This document shows positions 1 to 7,536 of a stretch of 64,000 nt of DNA, one piece after another (positions within the stretch are counted from its first letter, which is position 1; every line of letters begins with the position of its first letter). Under the pieces are notes generated by a model. The model did no database searches and was not told the DNA's origin. It saw only the letters and a list, made by a program, of their open reading frames with translations. The DNA is from Microbispora sp. H11081 (GTDB lineage Bacteria > Actinomycetota > Actinomycetes > Streptosporangiales > Streptosporangiaceae), in assembly GCF_012999535.1 (NCBI RefSeq), contig NZ_JABBWV010000007.1:62001-126000 (forward strand), given 5' to 3'. The translations under genes and the position numbers were made by a program.

Positions 1-271
1 CGGCGCGCCGCCGCACGGCCCTCCCACCGCCCACCGTCCGGGCGTGCGGCGTGGGCGCCGGTCCCGAACGGCGGCGGGAATCGGCCCGCCCGCCGCACCG
101 CACGCACGCCGTACCCAACCTGCCGGCCGTACCTGGGCCGCGCCGCCGCCCATGAGGCCGCTTCGGCCGTCGGCCCAACTACTCTGCGGCACTTCGAGGG
201 CTTCATATCAGCGCCGGTCGCTCCGCTTCCGTCTGGCGGCCTATCGTCGTCAGGGCTTACGATCGCTCACC

Positions 272-457
272 ATGTTTGGCCCCCGAATTTTTCTGATACT
301 GGGTTCGCTCGCGCTTCTCATCGGCGGGTGCCAAGCCGCAGGCAGCACTGCAAGATACGCTCCTGGACGGCCCATCGTTTTCGCCCTGGTCGGCATCGGC
401 CTGATGCTTGGCGCGCTCGCCATGGCCATCATCGAACAGCAAGAAAAAAAGCAATAG
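272..457 (+). CDS. Small putative membrane protein or lipoprotein, 61 aa
   Basis: The ATG at 272 opens a 61-residue protein with two hydrophobic stretches (about residues 5-20 and 34-53) and a short charged C-terminus ending in EQQEKKQ. The first stretch ends in LLIGGC, which resembles a lipobox, so the protein may be lipid-anchored or simply span the membrane twice. I recognise no family. The same frame stays open upstream to 44, but that extension is Arg/Pro-rich and looks non-coding. No strong ribosome binding site is visible. Existence of the gene is an inference from the hydrophobic pattern only. Confidence 0.4.
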   Translation: MFGPRIFLILGSLALLIGGCQAAGSTARYAPGRPIVFALVGIGLMLGALAMAIIEQQEKKQ

Positions 458-753
458 CCTCCGGCGGGGGCACTCCGACTCCAGGATGATCGCCAGGAGC
501 AAGAGCCAGGTCCGTAGTGGCTGGAGGCGGGAACTCGCGCGAACTGGGCAAGATCGCTGCGGTCCGCACCGTGTGCGAGTAGTCGGGCCGCCGCCGGGAC
601 GTTTTCCAAGGCACCTGGAGCAGCCCAACTGTCGATCAGCTCTGGCCAGATGTCATGCGACTTATTGGTCGCCTCTTGATTCCTGGCTGGTTTCTTCGGC
701 GGGTCGTTCGATGACTATGGGCTCAGCAGAACTTTCGGTCCTAGGATCGGGCC

Positions 754-1221
754 ATGAGCAGGACCGACCGCGCCAGCCGGGTCATCGCGGCACCGCCGGC
801 GACTGTCTATGGCGCCCTCCTCGACCGGGAGTCGCTCGAGGCCTGGCTGCCGCCGGACGGCATGCGCGGGCGGGTCGAGCGGTGGGATCCCCGGCCTGGC
901 GGCGGGTTCCGGATGGTCCTGACCTACCTCAACTCCACCGACAGCCCCGGCAAGACCTCAGAGTCGACGGATGTTGTCGACGTCGGGTTCGCCGACCTGG
1001 TGCCACCGGAGCGTGTGGTGCAGCGGGCGGTGTTCGAGGCCGACGATCCGTCGTATGCGGGCACCATGACTATGACCTGGCACCTCGCCGCCGCCGGCGA
1101 CGGGACCGAGGTGACCGTCACCGCCACGGACGTGCCACCCGGCATCGACCAAGCGGACCACGAAGCTGGGATCGCCTCCTCGCTGGCCAACCTGGCGTCG
1201 TACGTCGAAACGGCCAACTGA
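754..1221 (+). CDS. SRPBCC / AHSA1-type START-like domain protein
   Basis: A 155-residue single-domain protein. The N-terminal RVIAAPPATVYGALLD and the later WLPPDGM and GGGFRM segments are typical of the activator-of-Hsp90 AHSA1-like branch of the SRPBCC fold, a helix-grip fold that binds hydrophobic ligands. The C-terminal helix (DHEAGIASSLANLASYVE) that closes the cavity is present, so the protein appears complete. It lies 61 bp upstream of a hydrolase gene on the same strand and may be co-transcribed with it. The ligand cannot be predicted. The family assignment is firm and the role is unknown. Confidence 0.85.
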   Translation: MSRTDRASRVIAAPPATVYGALLDRESLEAWLPPDGMRGRVERWDPRPGGGFRMVLTYLNSTDSPGKTSESTDVVDVGFADLVPPERVVQRAVFEADDPSYAGTMTMTWHLAAAGDGTEVTVTATDVPPGIDQADHEAGIASSLANLASYVETAN

Positions 1222-1282
1222 CTCAAGTCGGCTGCGCCCAGGCCCGACCACGATGCCCCTGCTGCTCGGGAAGGACAGCCGA

Positions 1283-1819
1283 GTGCGGTCAAACGCCATC
1301 ATCTTCCATGGCACCGGGGCGAGCCCCGAGGTTTGCTGGTACCCGTGGCTCGGCCGGCGACTGGCCGAGCGTGGTTACGTGGTCGAACTCCCGCACTACC
1401 CCACCCTCAACGTCGAGCCGATCGCCACCTTCCTACCGAAGTTGCTGACCAATCACCACTTCGATGAGCGCACCGTGTTGGTGGGTCACTCCGGGGGCGC
1501 GGCGCTGCTCCTCGCGGTCCTGGAGCACATCGACGTCACGGTGTCCCAGGCCATCCTCGTCGCGGGCTACTGCACCCAGCCAAATACGGAGGACGAGCCC
1601 GTCCTGCAGGCCGGCTACGACTGGGCGGCGATCCGAGCCCACGTCCGTGACCTGTACTTCATCAATTCCCGCCATGACCCGTACGGCTGCGACGACCGGC
1701 AGGGCCGCGCCATGTTCGAACGGCTGGGCGGCACGCAGATCGTCCGCGACGACGGACACTTCGGCGACTACGATCAGCCGTACGAGACTTTCGAACTGCT
1801 CGACCGGCTCATCGACTAG
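1283..1819 (+). CDS. RBBP9/YdeN-type alpha/beta hydrolase
   Basis: A cytoplasmic serine hydrolase of about 178 residues. Visible motifs are the N-terminal IIFHGTGASPE strand-loop, the nucleophile elbow GHSGG, an acid in SRHDPYGCD and the histidine in DDGHFGD, together forming the Ser-Asp-His triad of the RBBP9/YdeN family. I prefer the GTG at 1283 because it has an AAGGA sequence at suitable spacing and gives the usual short N-terminus before the first strand. An ATG at 1253 would add ten residues. A strong terminator follows within 40 bp. The substrate is unknown; members of the family are small serine esterases. Confidence 0.85.
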   Translation: MRSNAIIFHGTGASPEVCWYPWLGRRLAERGYVVELPHYPTLNVEPIATFLPKLLTNHHFDERTVLVGHSGGAALLLAVLEHIDVTVSQAILVAGYCTQPNTEDEPVLQAGYDWAAIRAHVRDLYFINSRHDPYGCDDRQGRAMFERLGGTQIVRDDGHFGDYDQPYETFELLDRLID

Positions 1820-1835
1820 GCCACTGGCATGCAGA

Positions 1836-1859
1836 AGCCCGGCCCCGCGCCGGGCTTTT
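1836..1859 (+). terminator. Rho-independent terminator after the hydrolase gene
   Basis: A perfect 7-bp stem (AGCCCGG at 1836-1842, CCGGGCT at 1850-1856) with a 7-nt loop is followed by a run of T to 1859. It sits 17 bp after the stop codon of the hydrolase gene, which is the expected place for an intrinsic terminator. Confidence 0.85.
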
Positions 1860-1982
1860 CTCATCGGTCCTCCCTTACCTGTACGCCCGGATGCCGTTGT
1901 CGTATCAAGGAGCCGGTCCAGCTGTAGGTCGGGAGCAGGGCTGGGTGCTGTGTAATCGACCCGATGTAGAGGGGGGTGTCCG

Positions 1983-2267
1983 GTGGCGCCGAGGTCTCAG
2001 TATTTCTGGTACCACCTCTTCTTCTTCTCCTTGCTTTATGCGCTCGCGATCCTGCTCACGCTTTTCCCGTTTATCGCGAGTCTCGACCATAGGGTTGCTG
2101 CGGGTCGCCCAGATGACGAAGGTCTGGCGCTGGTGGTGACGGCCATCTTCGGGCTGCTTCTCGATACGGGTGCTTTCCTCATATTTCGCAAATCCTGGCC
2201 TGTGAGGATAATTTGTGGAGCAACCTTCGTGCTGGGAGCTACTGCCATAGCGAAATTTGTTGCTTGA
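1983..2267 (+). CDS. Small three-helix membrane protein, 94 aa
   Basis: A GTG start at 1983 is preceded by a G-rich ribosome binding site (a run of six G ending near 1975). The protein has three hydrophobic segments, about residues 8-31, 47-66 and 74-92, separated by short charged loops (SLDHRVAAGRPDDEG, RKSWP), so it is very probably an integral membrane protein. Aromatic residues crowd the N-terminus (FWYHLFFFSLLY). I recognise no family. It stands alone between two unrelated genes. Confidence 0.55.
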   Translation: MAPRSQYFWYHLFFFSLLYALAILLTLFPFIASLDHRVAAGRPDDEGLALVVTAIFGLLLDTGAFLIFRKSWPVRIICGATFVLGATAIAKFVA

Positions 2268-2469
2268 ATCCTTGCGGCCGTCTATGGCGCGGGCCCGTAT
2301 CGATACCGGGACCGGCGAAGGGAGCCCATCCTCCGGGACGGGGTCGCCAGGGTGAGGCTGATCTTGTCCGCCATACTGGCGAGCAGATTCGCCATGGTCG
2401 ATTCACTCCCAAGCTGCGGCCCGATGTCGGCCGTGTTCCGCCAGGTCCCGCATTTGGAGGCTCCAGCGC

Positions 2470-3027
2470 ATGGACGCGATGGGATTCGAGGAGAACGTGC
2501 TGGAGCCGTACGGATTGCTCCCCGTCTTCTGCGGCACCTGGTGTAGCAACCCTGAGGTGCTGGAGGTGGCCCGACTCCTGGGGGCTGACCCGTCCTCGGC
2601 CGAGCCTGCCACCTGGAAACTACGGGAGGAGGGCACTGTCCTCATCGGGAGCTTCGGCGGCTGGACGCTGGCGCTGGAGGAACCGCCCTGGAGGGGCAGT
2701 GATCGGCGGACCCTCGTGAACCTGTCGAGCGGCGGCCACCGGGCGCTGAACTACTGGTGGGACGTCAACGGCGTCAGTTCCTTCAGGTACGCCGCCGATG
2801 GCCGGTTGCTGGTCGGCTTCGAGCCGGCGATGGGCCTGCGCGCGCACTGGTCGGGCGAAGACCCGCAGGTGCTGAGCGCCCACCTGACTGGTCTTCCTCT
2901 GGGCGAGGGCGCAGCCGACGACAGCCAAGCCCGCCTGGCCACCTTCATCCTCATCCACCGCCTGACCGGTCACCTCCTGAACGCGACCTGGCTCGACGCG
3001 GAACACCAGAGCTTCCGGATCATCTGA
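2470..3027 (+). CDS. DUF6461-type protein
   Basis: A 185-residue soluble protein preceded by GGAGG nine bases before the ATG. The order of features (a Trp-rich core around WTLALEEPPWRG, a central GGHRALNYWWDVNGVSSFRYAADGRL-like strand region and a C-terminal ATFILIHRLTG helix) matches the uncharacterised actinobacterial DUF6461 family. A second, divergent member lies at 10428-11081 on the other strand. Members often occur in several copies per genome with unknown function. The family call is by pattern memory, not by a search. Confidence 0.7.
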   Translation: MDAMGFEENVLEPYGLLPVFCGTWCSNPEVLEVARLLGADPSSAEPATWKLREEGTVLIGSFGGWTLALEEPPWRGSDRRTLVNLSSGGHRALNYWWDVNGVSSFRYAADGRLLVGFEPAMGLRAHWSGEDPQVLSAHLTGLPLGEGAADDSQARLATFILIHRLTGHLLNATWLDAEHQSFRII

Positions 3028-3067
3028 AACCGCGACGGCCATACCAGAAGGGCCTGGTCAGCGAATC

Positions 3068-3397
3068 TCAACTCCCGGCTCCCGGCGAGCGCCGCAACTC
3101 GTCGTGATGCAACACCTCTACGAACATGATCCGCCCGTCGACGACGTCGAGGATCAGGTAGCCCTTCTCGGGAAGCAGCGGCACGCAACGATGCCCGAGA
3201 CCGTACGCCCCGGTCGGACGTTCAGCGGTGTAGAAGCTCTGGCAGAAGTCGTCGCCACATCCACATTCGCCATAGAACCGGATGTCCCAGGCACAGACGG
3301 CGAGGTCTTCCTCGCCCGCTTCGCGCAAGCACGTGATCAGTTCTGTGATGAGTTCGGGGAACAGTTCCCGCACCAGCGGCCTATCCGTCGTGCTCAC
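3068..3397 (-). CDS. Conserved hypothetical protein with a Cys-rich centre, 109 aa
   Basis: The most credible start is the GTG at 3397, giving VSTTDRPLVRELFPELITEL and a 109-residue protein. Upstream extension to 3754 in the same frame is Arg-rich and looks non-coding. The centre carries four cysteines (CAWDIRFYGECGCGDDFCQSFY), which could bind a metal, and is followed by a beta-rich stretch around YLILDVVDGRIMFVEVLHHDE. I do not recognise the family. It is convergent with the DUF6461 gene upstream of it. Confidence 0.55.
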   Translation of the reverse strand: MSTTDRPLVRELFPELITELITCLREAGEEDLAVCAWDIRFYGECGCGDDFCQSFYTAERPTGAYGLGHRCVPLLPEKGYLILDVVDGRIMFVEVLHHDELRRSPGAGS

Positions 3398-3648
3398 TCT
3401 CGCAGTGTCCCAGCGCGCCTCCTGACTGCGGAGCCGTACGGGCCACGGACCGGTGACGTCGGCGCTCTCCCGAAGTCGGCCCAGGTCACGGGGTCGCTTC
3501 GGGTCGCCGCTCTCTATCCACCGGCGGATGAGGCTGGCGGCATGACCTTCGGAAGGCCGGAATGGTCCAGATCTGTGTGAACCGCCGGGAATGCAGGGCC
3601 GTCTCCTACGAGCAAGCATCAGCATCACCAGCCCCAAAGGGAGAGCCT

Positions 3649-3930
3649 GTGCTCCGTCGTCTCCTCGTCTCGGGCGCGCTCGTCGCGTCCGCGCTCGTCG
3701 TCCCGGCTGTGGCGGTCGCCGCTCCCGCCACCGCCGCCGGCTTATCGTCGACAAGCACGTCCGCCGCGAGTTGCTACAAGCGCGTCGGCAACCACTGGAA
3801 CTGCATCACCCCCGGCGCGTTCTGCCCCAAGGCCGCGCACAATCGGTACGGCTACGCCAAGGTCACCAAGAAGCGGTACAAGTGCACCTACAAGAGCGCG
3901 GATCCGTACTGGCGGTGGAGGCGCGCATAG
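3649..3930 (+). CDS. Small secreted protein with four cysteines, 93 aa
   Basis: A GTG at 3649 follows AAAGGGAG at good spacing. Residues 1-28 form a clear Sec signal peptide: basic LRR start, a long Ala/Val core and an APATAAG cleavage region. The mature part of about 60 residues has four cysteines (SCYKRVG, WNCITPG, FCPKAAH, YKCTYKS) that could form two disulphides, and it is basic and aromatic. The pattern is that of a short exported actinobacterial protein of unknown role. The upstream frame is open to 3562 but has no ribosome binding site. Confidence 0.7.
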   Translation: MLRRLLVSGALVASALVVPAVAVAAPATAAGLSSTSTSAASCYKRVGNHWNCITPGAFCPKAAHNRYGYAKVTKKRYKCTYKSADPYWRWRRA

Positions 3931-3946
3931 CGACCCCGGCGCGTCC

Positions 3947-3982
3947 GACGGCGCCGTCCTCCTGCCGGAGGGCGGCGCCGTC
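3947..3982. terminator. GC-rich hairpin between convergent genes
   Basis: A perfect 10-bp inverted repeat (GACGGCGCCG at 3947-3956 and CGGCGCCGTC at 3973-3982), with additional pairing inside the loop (TCCTCC with GGAGG), lies between the secreted-protein gene and the convergent ars flavoprotein gene. There is no T-run, so it would act as a hairpin of the type common in actinomycetes. Confidence 0.5.
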
Positions 3983-4020
3983 GGCGCATCCGGCCCGATT
4001 GTGAGGGCCGGCCGCCGTGG

Positions 4021-5373
4021 TCAGCAGCCGCCGGAGGAGGCGGGAGCGCCGACACCGATCTGCAGCGTGGCGGGCGCTCCGCAGCAGCCGTCGGACGCCT
4101 GCGCCGTGTCCTCCTGGTCGAACAGGCCGGAGCCGCCGCACACCCCGGTCTCGGGCAGGACCAGTTCGACGCGCTCGGCGGCCTCGCGGTCGCCGGCCAG
4201 AGCGGCGGCGATGGACCTGGTCTGCTCATAGCCGGTCATGGCCAGGAACGTCGGGGCACGCCCGTACGACTTCATGCCGACCAGGTAGACGTCCTGCTCG
4301 GGGTGGGACAGTTCGTTCACGCCGTGCGGGTAGACGGTGCCGCAGGAGTGCACGTTGGGGTCGATCAGCGGCGCCAGCGCGAGCGGGGCCTGCAGCCGTT
4401 CGTCCAGGCCGAGGCGGACCTCGGACAGGAACGACAGATCCGGCCGGAAACCGGTCAGCACGATGACCTCGTCGGCCGGCTCGGTACGGCCGTCGTCGGC
4501 GACGAGCACCAGGAGGTCGCCGTCCCGTTCGACGGCGGCGGTACGGAAGCCGGTGACCGCCGTGGCATGGCCGGCCTCCACGGCGGCCTTGGCCGCGAGG
4601 CCGAGGGCGCCGCGCGCGGGAAGCTGGTCGGCCTCGCCGCCGCCGAAGGTGCCTGCGCCGATGCCCCGCCGCAGGATCCAGACCGCGTGCGTGCCCGGCT
4701 CCTGCCCGGCCAGTTCGGCGAGGGCGGCCAGCGCGGTGAAGGCCGAGGCCCCGGAGCCGACCACCGCGGTGCGGCGCCCCGCGTACCGGGCGCGTACGGC
4801 AGGGTCGCGCAGGTCGGGGACGCGGTAGGAGATGCGGTCGGCCGCGCTGTGCTCGCCGATCGCGGGCAGGCCGTCGCCGCCGAGCGGGCCGGGGGTGGTC
4901 CAGGTGCCCGAGGCGTCGATGACCGCACGGGCGCCGATCCGCTCCTCGCGGCCGTCGGCGGTGCGTACGTGCACGGTGAAGGGCTGCTCGTCGCGGCCGG
5001 AGTCGACCACGCGGTCGCGCCCGGCCCTGGCGACGCCGGTGACGGTCGTGCCATACCGGACCTTGTCGCCGAGGGCGTCGGCGAGCGGCTGCAGGTAGAG
5101 CTCGGCCCACTCTTCGCCGGTCGGGTACGTCGCCTCGTCCGGGCGGACCCAGCCGGTCGGGGCGAGCAGCTTCTCGGCGGCGGGGTCGACGACCTCGCCC
5201 CAGGTGGAGAACAGCCGCACGTGCGCCCACTCCCGTACGGCGGATCCGGCGGCGTGGCCTGCCTCCAGCACCAGCGGGTCGAGTCCGCGTTCGACCAGGT
5301 GGGCGGCGGCGGCGAGGCCTACGGGTCCGGCACCGATCACGACGACGGGCAGTTCGGCGGCAGGCGTGGTCAC
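4021..5373 (-). CDS. arsO: ArsO-type FAD/NAD(P)H flavoprotein monooxygenase
   Basis: A 450-residue flavoprotein. The FAD Rossmann motif VVIGAGPVGLAAAAHL lies at about residues 11-26 and a second NAD(P)H motif AVVGSGASAFTALAAL lies mid-protein, as in flavin-containing monooxygenases. The N-terminal half carries WAHVRLFSTWGE and GWVRPDEATYPTG, typical of the ArsO-like proteins found beside arsR and acr3 in actinomycetes. I chose the GTG at 5373 because AGAGGAG precedes it; the frame runs open to 5769 across the promoter. The last 45 residues carry four cysteines (GVCGG, GCCGA, terminal GGC), a possible metalloid-binding tail. It is divergent from arsR, with duplicated operator sites between them. 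Its biochemical role in arsenic resistance is not settled. Confidence 0.85.
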   Translation of the reverse strand: MTTPAAELPVVVIGAGPVGLAAAAHLVERGLDPLVLEAGHAAGSAVREWAHVRLFSTWGEVVDPAAEKLLAPTGWVRPDEATYPTGEEWAELYLQPLADALGDKVRYGTTVTGVARAGRDRVVDSGRDEQPFTVHVRTADGREERIGARAVIDASGTWTTPGPLGGDGLPAIGEHSAADRISYRVPDLRDPAVRARYAGRRTAVVGSGASAFTALAALAELAGQEPGTHAVWILRRGIGAGTFGGGEADQLPARGALGLAAKAAVEAGHATAVTGFRTAAVERDGDLLVLVADDGRTEPADEVIVLTGFRPDLSFLSEVRLGLDERLQAPLALAPLIDPNVHSCGTVYPHGVNELSHPEQDVYLVGMKSYGRAPTFLAMTGYEQTRSIAAALAGDREAAERVELVLPETGVCGGSGLFDQEDTAQASDGCCGAPATLQIGVGAPASSGGC

Positions 5374-5430
5374 GGCGACTCCTCTGATTCGACACTCGTC
5401 TATGAGTTCGCGGCCAGCATGCCAGCCTGT

Positions 5431-5461
5431 TTCGATGTTCGTCAACATAGACGTTTGTCGA
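5431..5461. promoter_or_regulatory. ArsR operator copy 1, arsO side
   Basis: A 31-bp element, partly palindromic at its ends (TCGAT at the left, TGTCGA at the right) with the core AACATAGACGT. A second copy at 5504-5534 in the same orientation matches at 26 of 31 positions. It lies about 60 bp upstream of the arsO start, where a repressor would block arsO transcription. The assignment to the adjacent ArsR is inferred from position. Confidence 0.65.
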
Positions 5462-5503
5462 TATGGGGAAAGATTCTGCCTGGTTCGCACCCTCTCGCCT
5501 TGG

Positions 5504-5534
5504 TTCGATATGTGTGAACATAGACGTATGTCGA
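5504..5534. promoter_or_regulatory. ArsR operator copy 2, overlapping the arsR start
   Basis: This is the second copy of the 31-bp element, sharing the uninterrupted 11-bp core AACATAGACGT and the terminal TTCGAT and TGTCGA with copy 1. It runs across the arsR ATG at 5528, so binding would give direct autorepression. The two copies are 73 bp apart, about seven helical turns, which would place them on the same DNA face. Confidence 0.65.
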
Positions 5535-5887
5535 AACCGCAGGCACTGCCGGAGGTGGTGGTGCCCTGCTGCCCTCCGCTGACCGAACGGATGCTCACGG
5601 CCGAGGAGGCCGAGCGGACGGCGGCGATGTTCAAGGCGCTCGGCGACCCCGTGCGTCTGCGCCTGTTCTCCGCGGTCGCGTCGGCCCCCGGCGGTGAGGC
5701 GTGCGTGTGCGACATCTCCGACGTGGGGGTGTCGCAGCCGACGGTCTCCCACCACCTGAAGAAGCTCAAGGAGGCCGGTCTGCTGGTCTCGGAGCGGCGG
5801 GGAACCTGGGTGTACTACCGGGTCGAGCCGGGCGTGCTGGCCGCGATGGGCCACCTCCTGATGGCGCCTGTCCCCACCGACCGGTGA
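5528..5887 (+). CDS. arsR: ArsR-family metalloid-sensing repressor (first copy)
   Basis: A 119-residue winged-helix repressor. The canonical ArsR arsenite site CVCD is at residues 59-62 in front of the recognition helix (SQPTVSHHLKKLKEAGLL), and an extra Cys pair (C14, C15) lies near the N-terminus. Arsenite binding to these thiols is expected to release the DNA. The wing segment GTWVYYRVEPG is intact. It is divergent from arsO; copy 2 of the operator covers its start codon. Its metal site differs from that of the second ArsR at 7013-7327, and so do its presumed operators. Confidence 0.93.
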   Translation: MSKPQALPEVVVPCCPPLTERMLTAEEAERTAAMFKALGDPVRLRLFSAVASAPGGEACVCDISDVGVSQPTVSHHLKKLKEAGLLVSERRGTWVYYRVEPGVLAAMGHLLMAPVPTDR

Positions 5888-5921
5888 CCGACGGCCGCCG
5901 GGGCACGACCAAGGCCGCCCG

Positions 5922-7022
5922 CTACGCGTGCCGCCCGGTGACGGGGGCGGCGGGGAACCTCCTCCGCCACGCGAGTGAGACGTGGACCAGCGCCACGAGC
6001 ACCGGGACTTCGATCAGTGGCCCGACGACGCCGGACAGCGCCTGGCCGGAGGTGACGCCGAAGGTCGCGATGGCGACCGCGATCGCCAGTTCGAAGTTGT
6101 TTCCCGCCGCCGTGAACGCCAGCGTGGCGGTGCGGTCGTAGGACAGGCCGAGGGCCTTGCCGAGGCCGAAGGCGCCGAACCACATCAGGGCGAAGTAGGC
6201 CAGCAGCGGCAGGGCGATGCGGGCCACGTCACCCGGCTCGGAGGTGATCGTCTCCCCCTGCAGGGCGAAGAGGATCACGATCGTGAAGAGCAGTCCGTAC
6301 AACGCCCAGGGGCCGAGCTTCGGCAGGAACGCGTTCTCGTAGCGCTCCCGGCCCAGTCTGCGCTCGCCCAGGCGGCGGGTGAGGAACCCGGCGAGCAGCG
6401 GGATGCCGAGGAAGATGACGACGTTGAGGGCGATCTTCCACGCGGAGATGTCGAGGTGCCGGCCTTCTTCGAGGCCGAGCCAGCCGGGCAGCAGGTCGAG
6501 GTAGAACCAGCCGAGCAGGCCGAACGCGAGGACCTGGAAGACCGAGTTGAGCGCCACCAGGACGGCGGCGGCCTCGCGGTCGCCGCAGGCGAGGTCGTTC
6601 CAGATGATGACCATGGCGATGCAGCGGGCCAGGCCGACGATGATCAGACCGGTGCGGTACTCCGGCAGGTCGGGCAGGAAGATCCACGCCAGGGCGAACA
6701 TGACGGCCGGGCCGACGACCCAGTTGGCGACCAGCGACGAGATCATCAGCTTGCGGTCGCCCGTGACGGCGTCGAGTTTGTCGTAGCGCACCTTGGCCAG
6801 CACCGGATACATCATGACCAGCAGTCCGAGGGCGATGGGCAGGGAGACGCCGCCGATCGCGACCTCGGACAGCACGCCGTTCAGGCCGGGGAAGGCGCGG
6901 CCGAGACCGAGGCCGAAGGCCATCGCGGCCAGGATCCACACTGCGAGGAACCGGTCGAGGGCGGACAGCCTCCCGGCCACTACGCCGGGTGCGGTTCCGG
7001 ATTCGGCAGGCGTCATGGGCAC
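5922..7022 (-). CDS. acr3: Acr3-family arsenite efflux permease
   Basis: A 366-residue integral membrane protein with about ten hydrophobic helices. It has the Acr3 hallmarks: the MMYPVLAKVRYDKL segment, NWVVGPAVMFALAW, ARCIAMVIIWNDLACGD with the conserved Cys, and the C-terminal TAAGNNFELAIAVAIATFG. It exports arsenite (and often antimonite) using the membrane potential. The GTG at 7022 overlaps the end of the upstream arsR; an ATG at 7016 overlaps its stop as ATGA. The two genes are therefore translationally coupled and the second ArsR controls the pump. Confidence 0.95.
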   Translation of the reverse strand: MPMTPAESGTAPGVVAGRLSALDRFLAVWILAAMAFGLGLGRAFPGLNGVLSEVAIGGVSLPIALGLLVMMYPVLAKVRYDKLDAVTGDRKLMISSLVANWVVGPAVMFALAWIFLPDLPEYRTGLIIVGLARCIAMVIIWNDLACGDREAAAVLVALNSVFQVLAFGLLGWFYLDLLPGWLGLEEGRHLDISAWKIALNVVIFLGIPLLAGFLTRRLGERRLGRERYENAFLPKLGPWALYGLLFTIVILFALQGETITSEPGDVARIALPLLAYFALMWFGAFGLGKALGLSYDRTATLAFTAAGNNFELAIAVAIATFGVTSGQALSGVVGPLIEVPVLVALVHVSLAWRRRFPAAPVTGRHA

Positions 7023-7327
7023 GCCCTCTTCCTGTCGGCGGCGGCCGTGGCGCGGGCGGTCTCGGCCAGATCGGCGAACTGCCCGGCCAGGGAGGCGATG
7101 ACTTCAGGCTTGAGCCGGTAGTAGGTGAACCTGCCGCACGGCTCCGTCTCCACCACCCCGGCGTCCCGCAGCACCTTGAGGTGGTTGGACAGGTTGGTCT
7201 GCCGAGCGCCCGTCTCCTCCGCCAGGTGCGTCGTGCACAACGTCTCCCGGGCGAGCAGGGTCACGATCCGCAGCCGCAGGGGATCGGCCAGGACGCGCAA
7301 CAGATCAGCATTGACTGACATCAGCAT
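7013..7327 (-). CDS. arsR: ArsR/SmtB-family repressor (second copy), upstream of acr3
   Basis: A 104-residue winged-helix protein with the HTH RQTNLSNHLKVLRDAGVV and wing GRFTYYRLKPE. It lacks the CVCD site of the first ArsR: cysteines are at 31 (ETLCTTHL), 64 (EPCGRF) and 103, so its ligand site is arranged differently, as in non-canonical arsenic sensors whose cysteines lie elsewhere in the fold. Two in-frame ATGs (7327 and 7321) are possible; neither has a clear ribosome binding site and the mRNA may be leaderless. Inverted repeats overlap the start, indicating autorepression. It is coupled to acr3. Confidence 0.9.
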   Translation of the reverse strand: MLMSVNADLLRVLADPLRLRIVTLLARETLCTTHLAEETGARQTNLSNHLKVLRDAGVVETEPCGRFTYYRLKPEVIASLAGQFADLAETARATAAADRKRACP

Positions 7328-7336
7328 AGGCTGATG
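7319..7336. promoter_or_regulatory. Operator IR1 in the second ars control region
   Basis: An exact inverted repeat CATCAG-N6-CTGATG that overlaps the start codons of the second arsR. The same sequence with another 6-bp spacer occurs 27 bp away at 7346-7363. This is the expected form for an ArsR dimer site and differs completely from the elements in front of arsO. Confidence 0.75.
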
Positions 7337-7345
7337 CTACCATCG

Positions 7346-7363
7346 CATCAGTCGAAGCTGATG
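7346..7363. promoter_or_regulatory. Operator IR2 in the second ars control region
   Basis: The second exact CATCAG-N6-CTGATG repeat, 27 bp from IR1. It lies in the short region shared by the divergent arsR-acr3 operon and arsC, so both transcripts are likely under the second ArsR. Confidence 0.75.
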
Positions 7364-7536
7364 TGAGATCGGTCCCGGCAGGATCGGCGGGCGTACGCCG
7401 CGGCCGCGATCCAGAGAGTCGTTCCGTGCCACCACTGCCGGGCCACCGGTATGCCCGTGCCGAGTCGTACAGTGCCTGTGCCTGGTCCGTGCCTCGACCT
7501 GACGCCATAGCGCCCCCCGAAGAGGAAGCAGAGCCG

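Noticed and set aside
1-271. Open Arg/Pro-rich frames at the left edge
   Set aside because: No ribosome binding site and no protein-like composition; likely non-coding or the far upstream part of another transcript.
458-753. Gap between the small membrane protein and the SRPBCC gene
   Set aside because: Examined for RNA genes, hairpins and small genes; nothing convincing.
4226-5854. Long minus-strand frame in another phase covering arsO
   Set aside because: Arg-rich composition without motifs; a shadow of the arsO gene.
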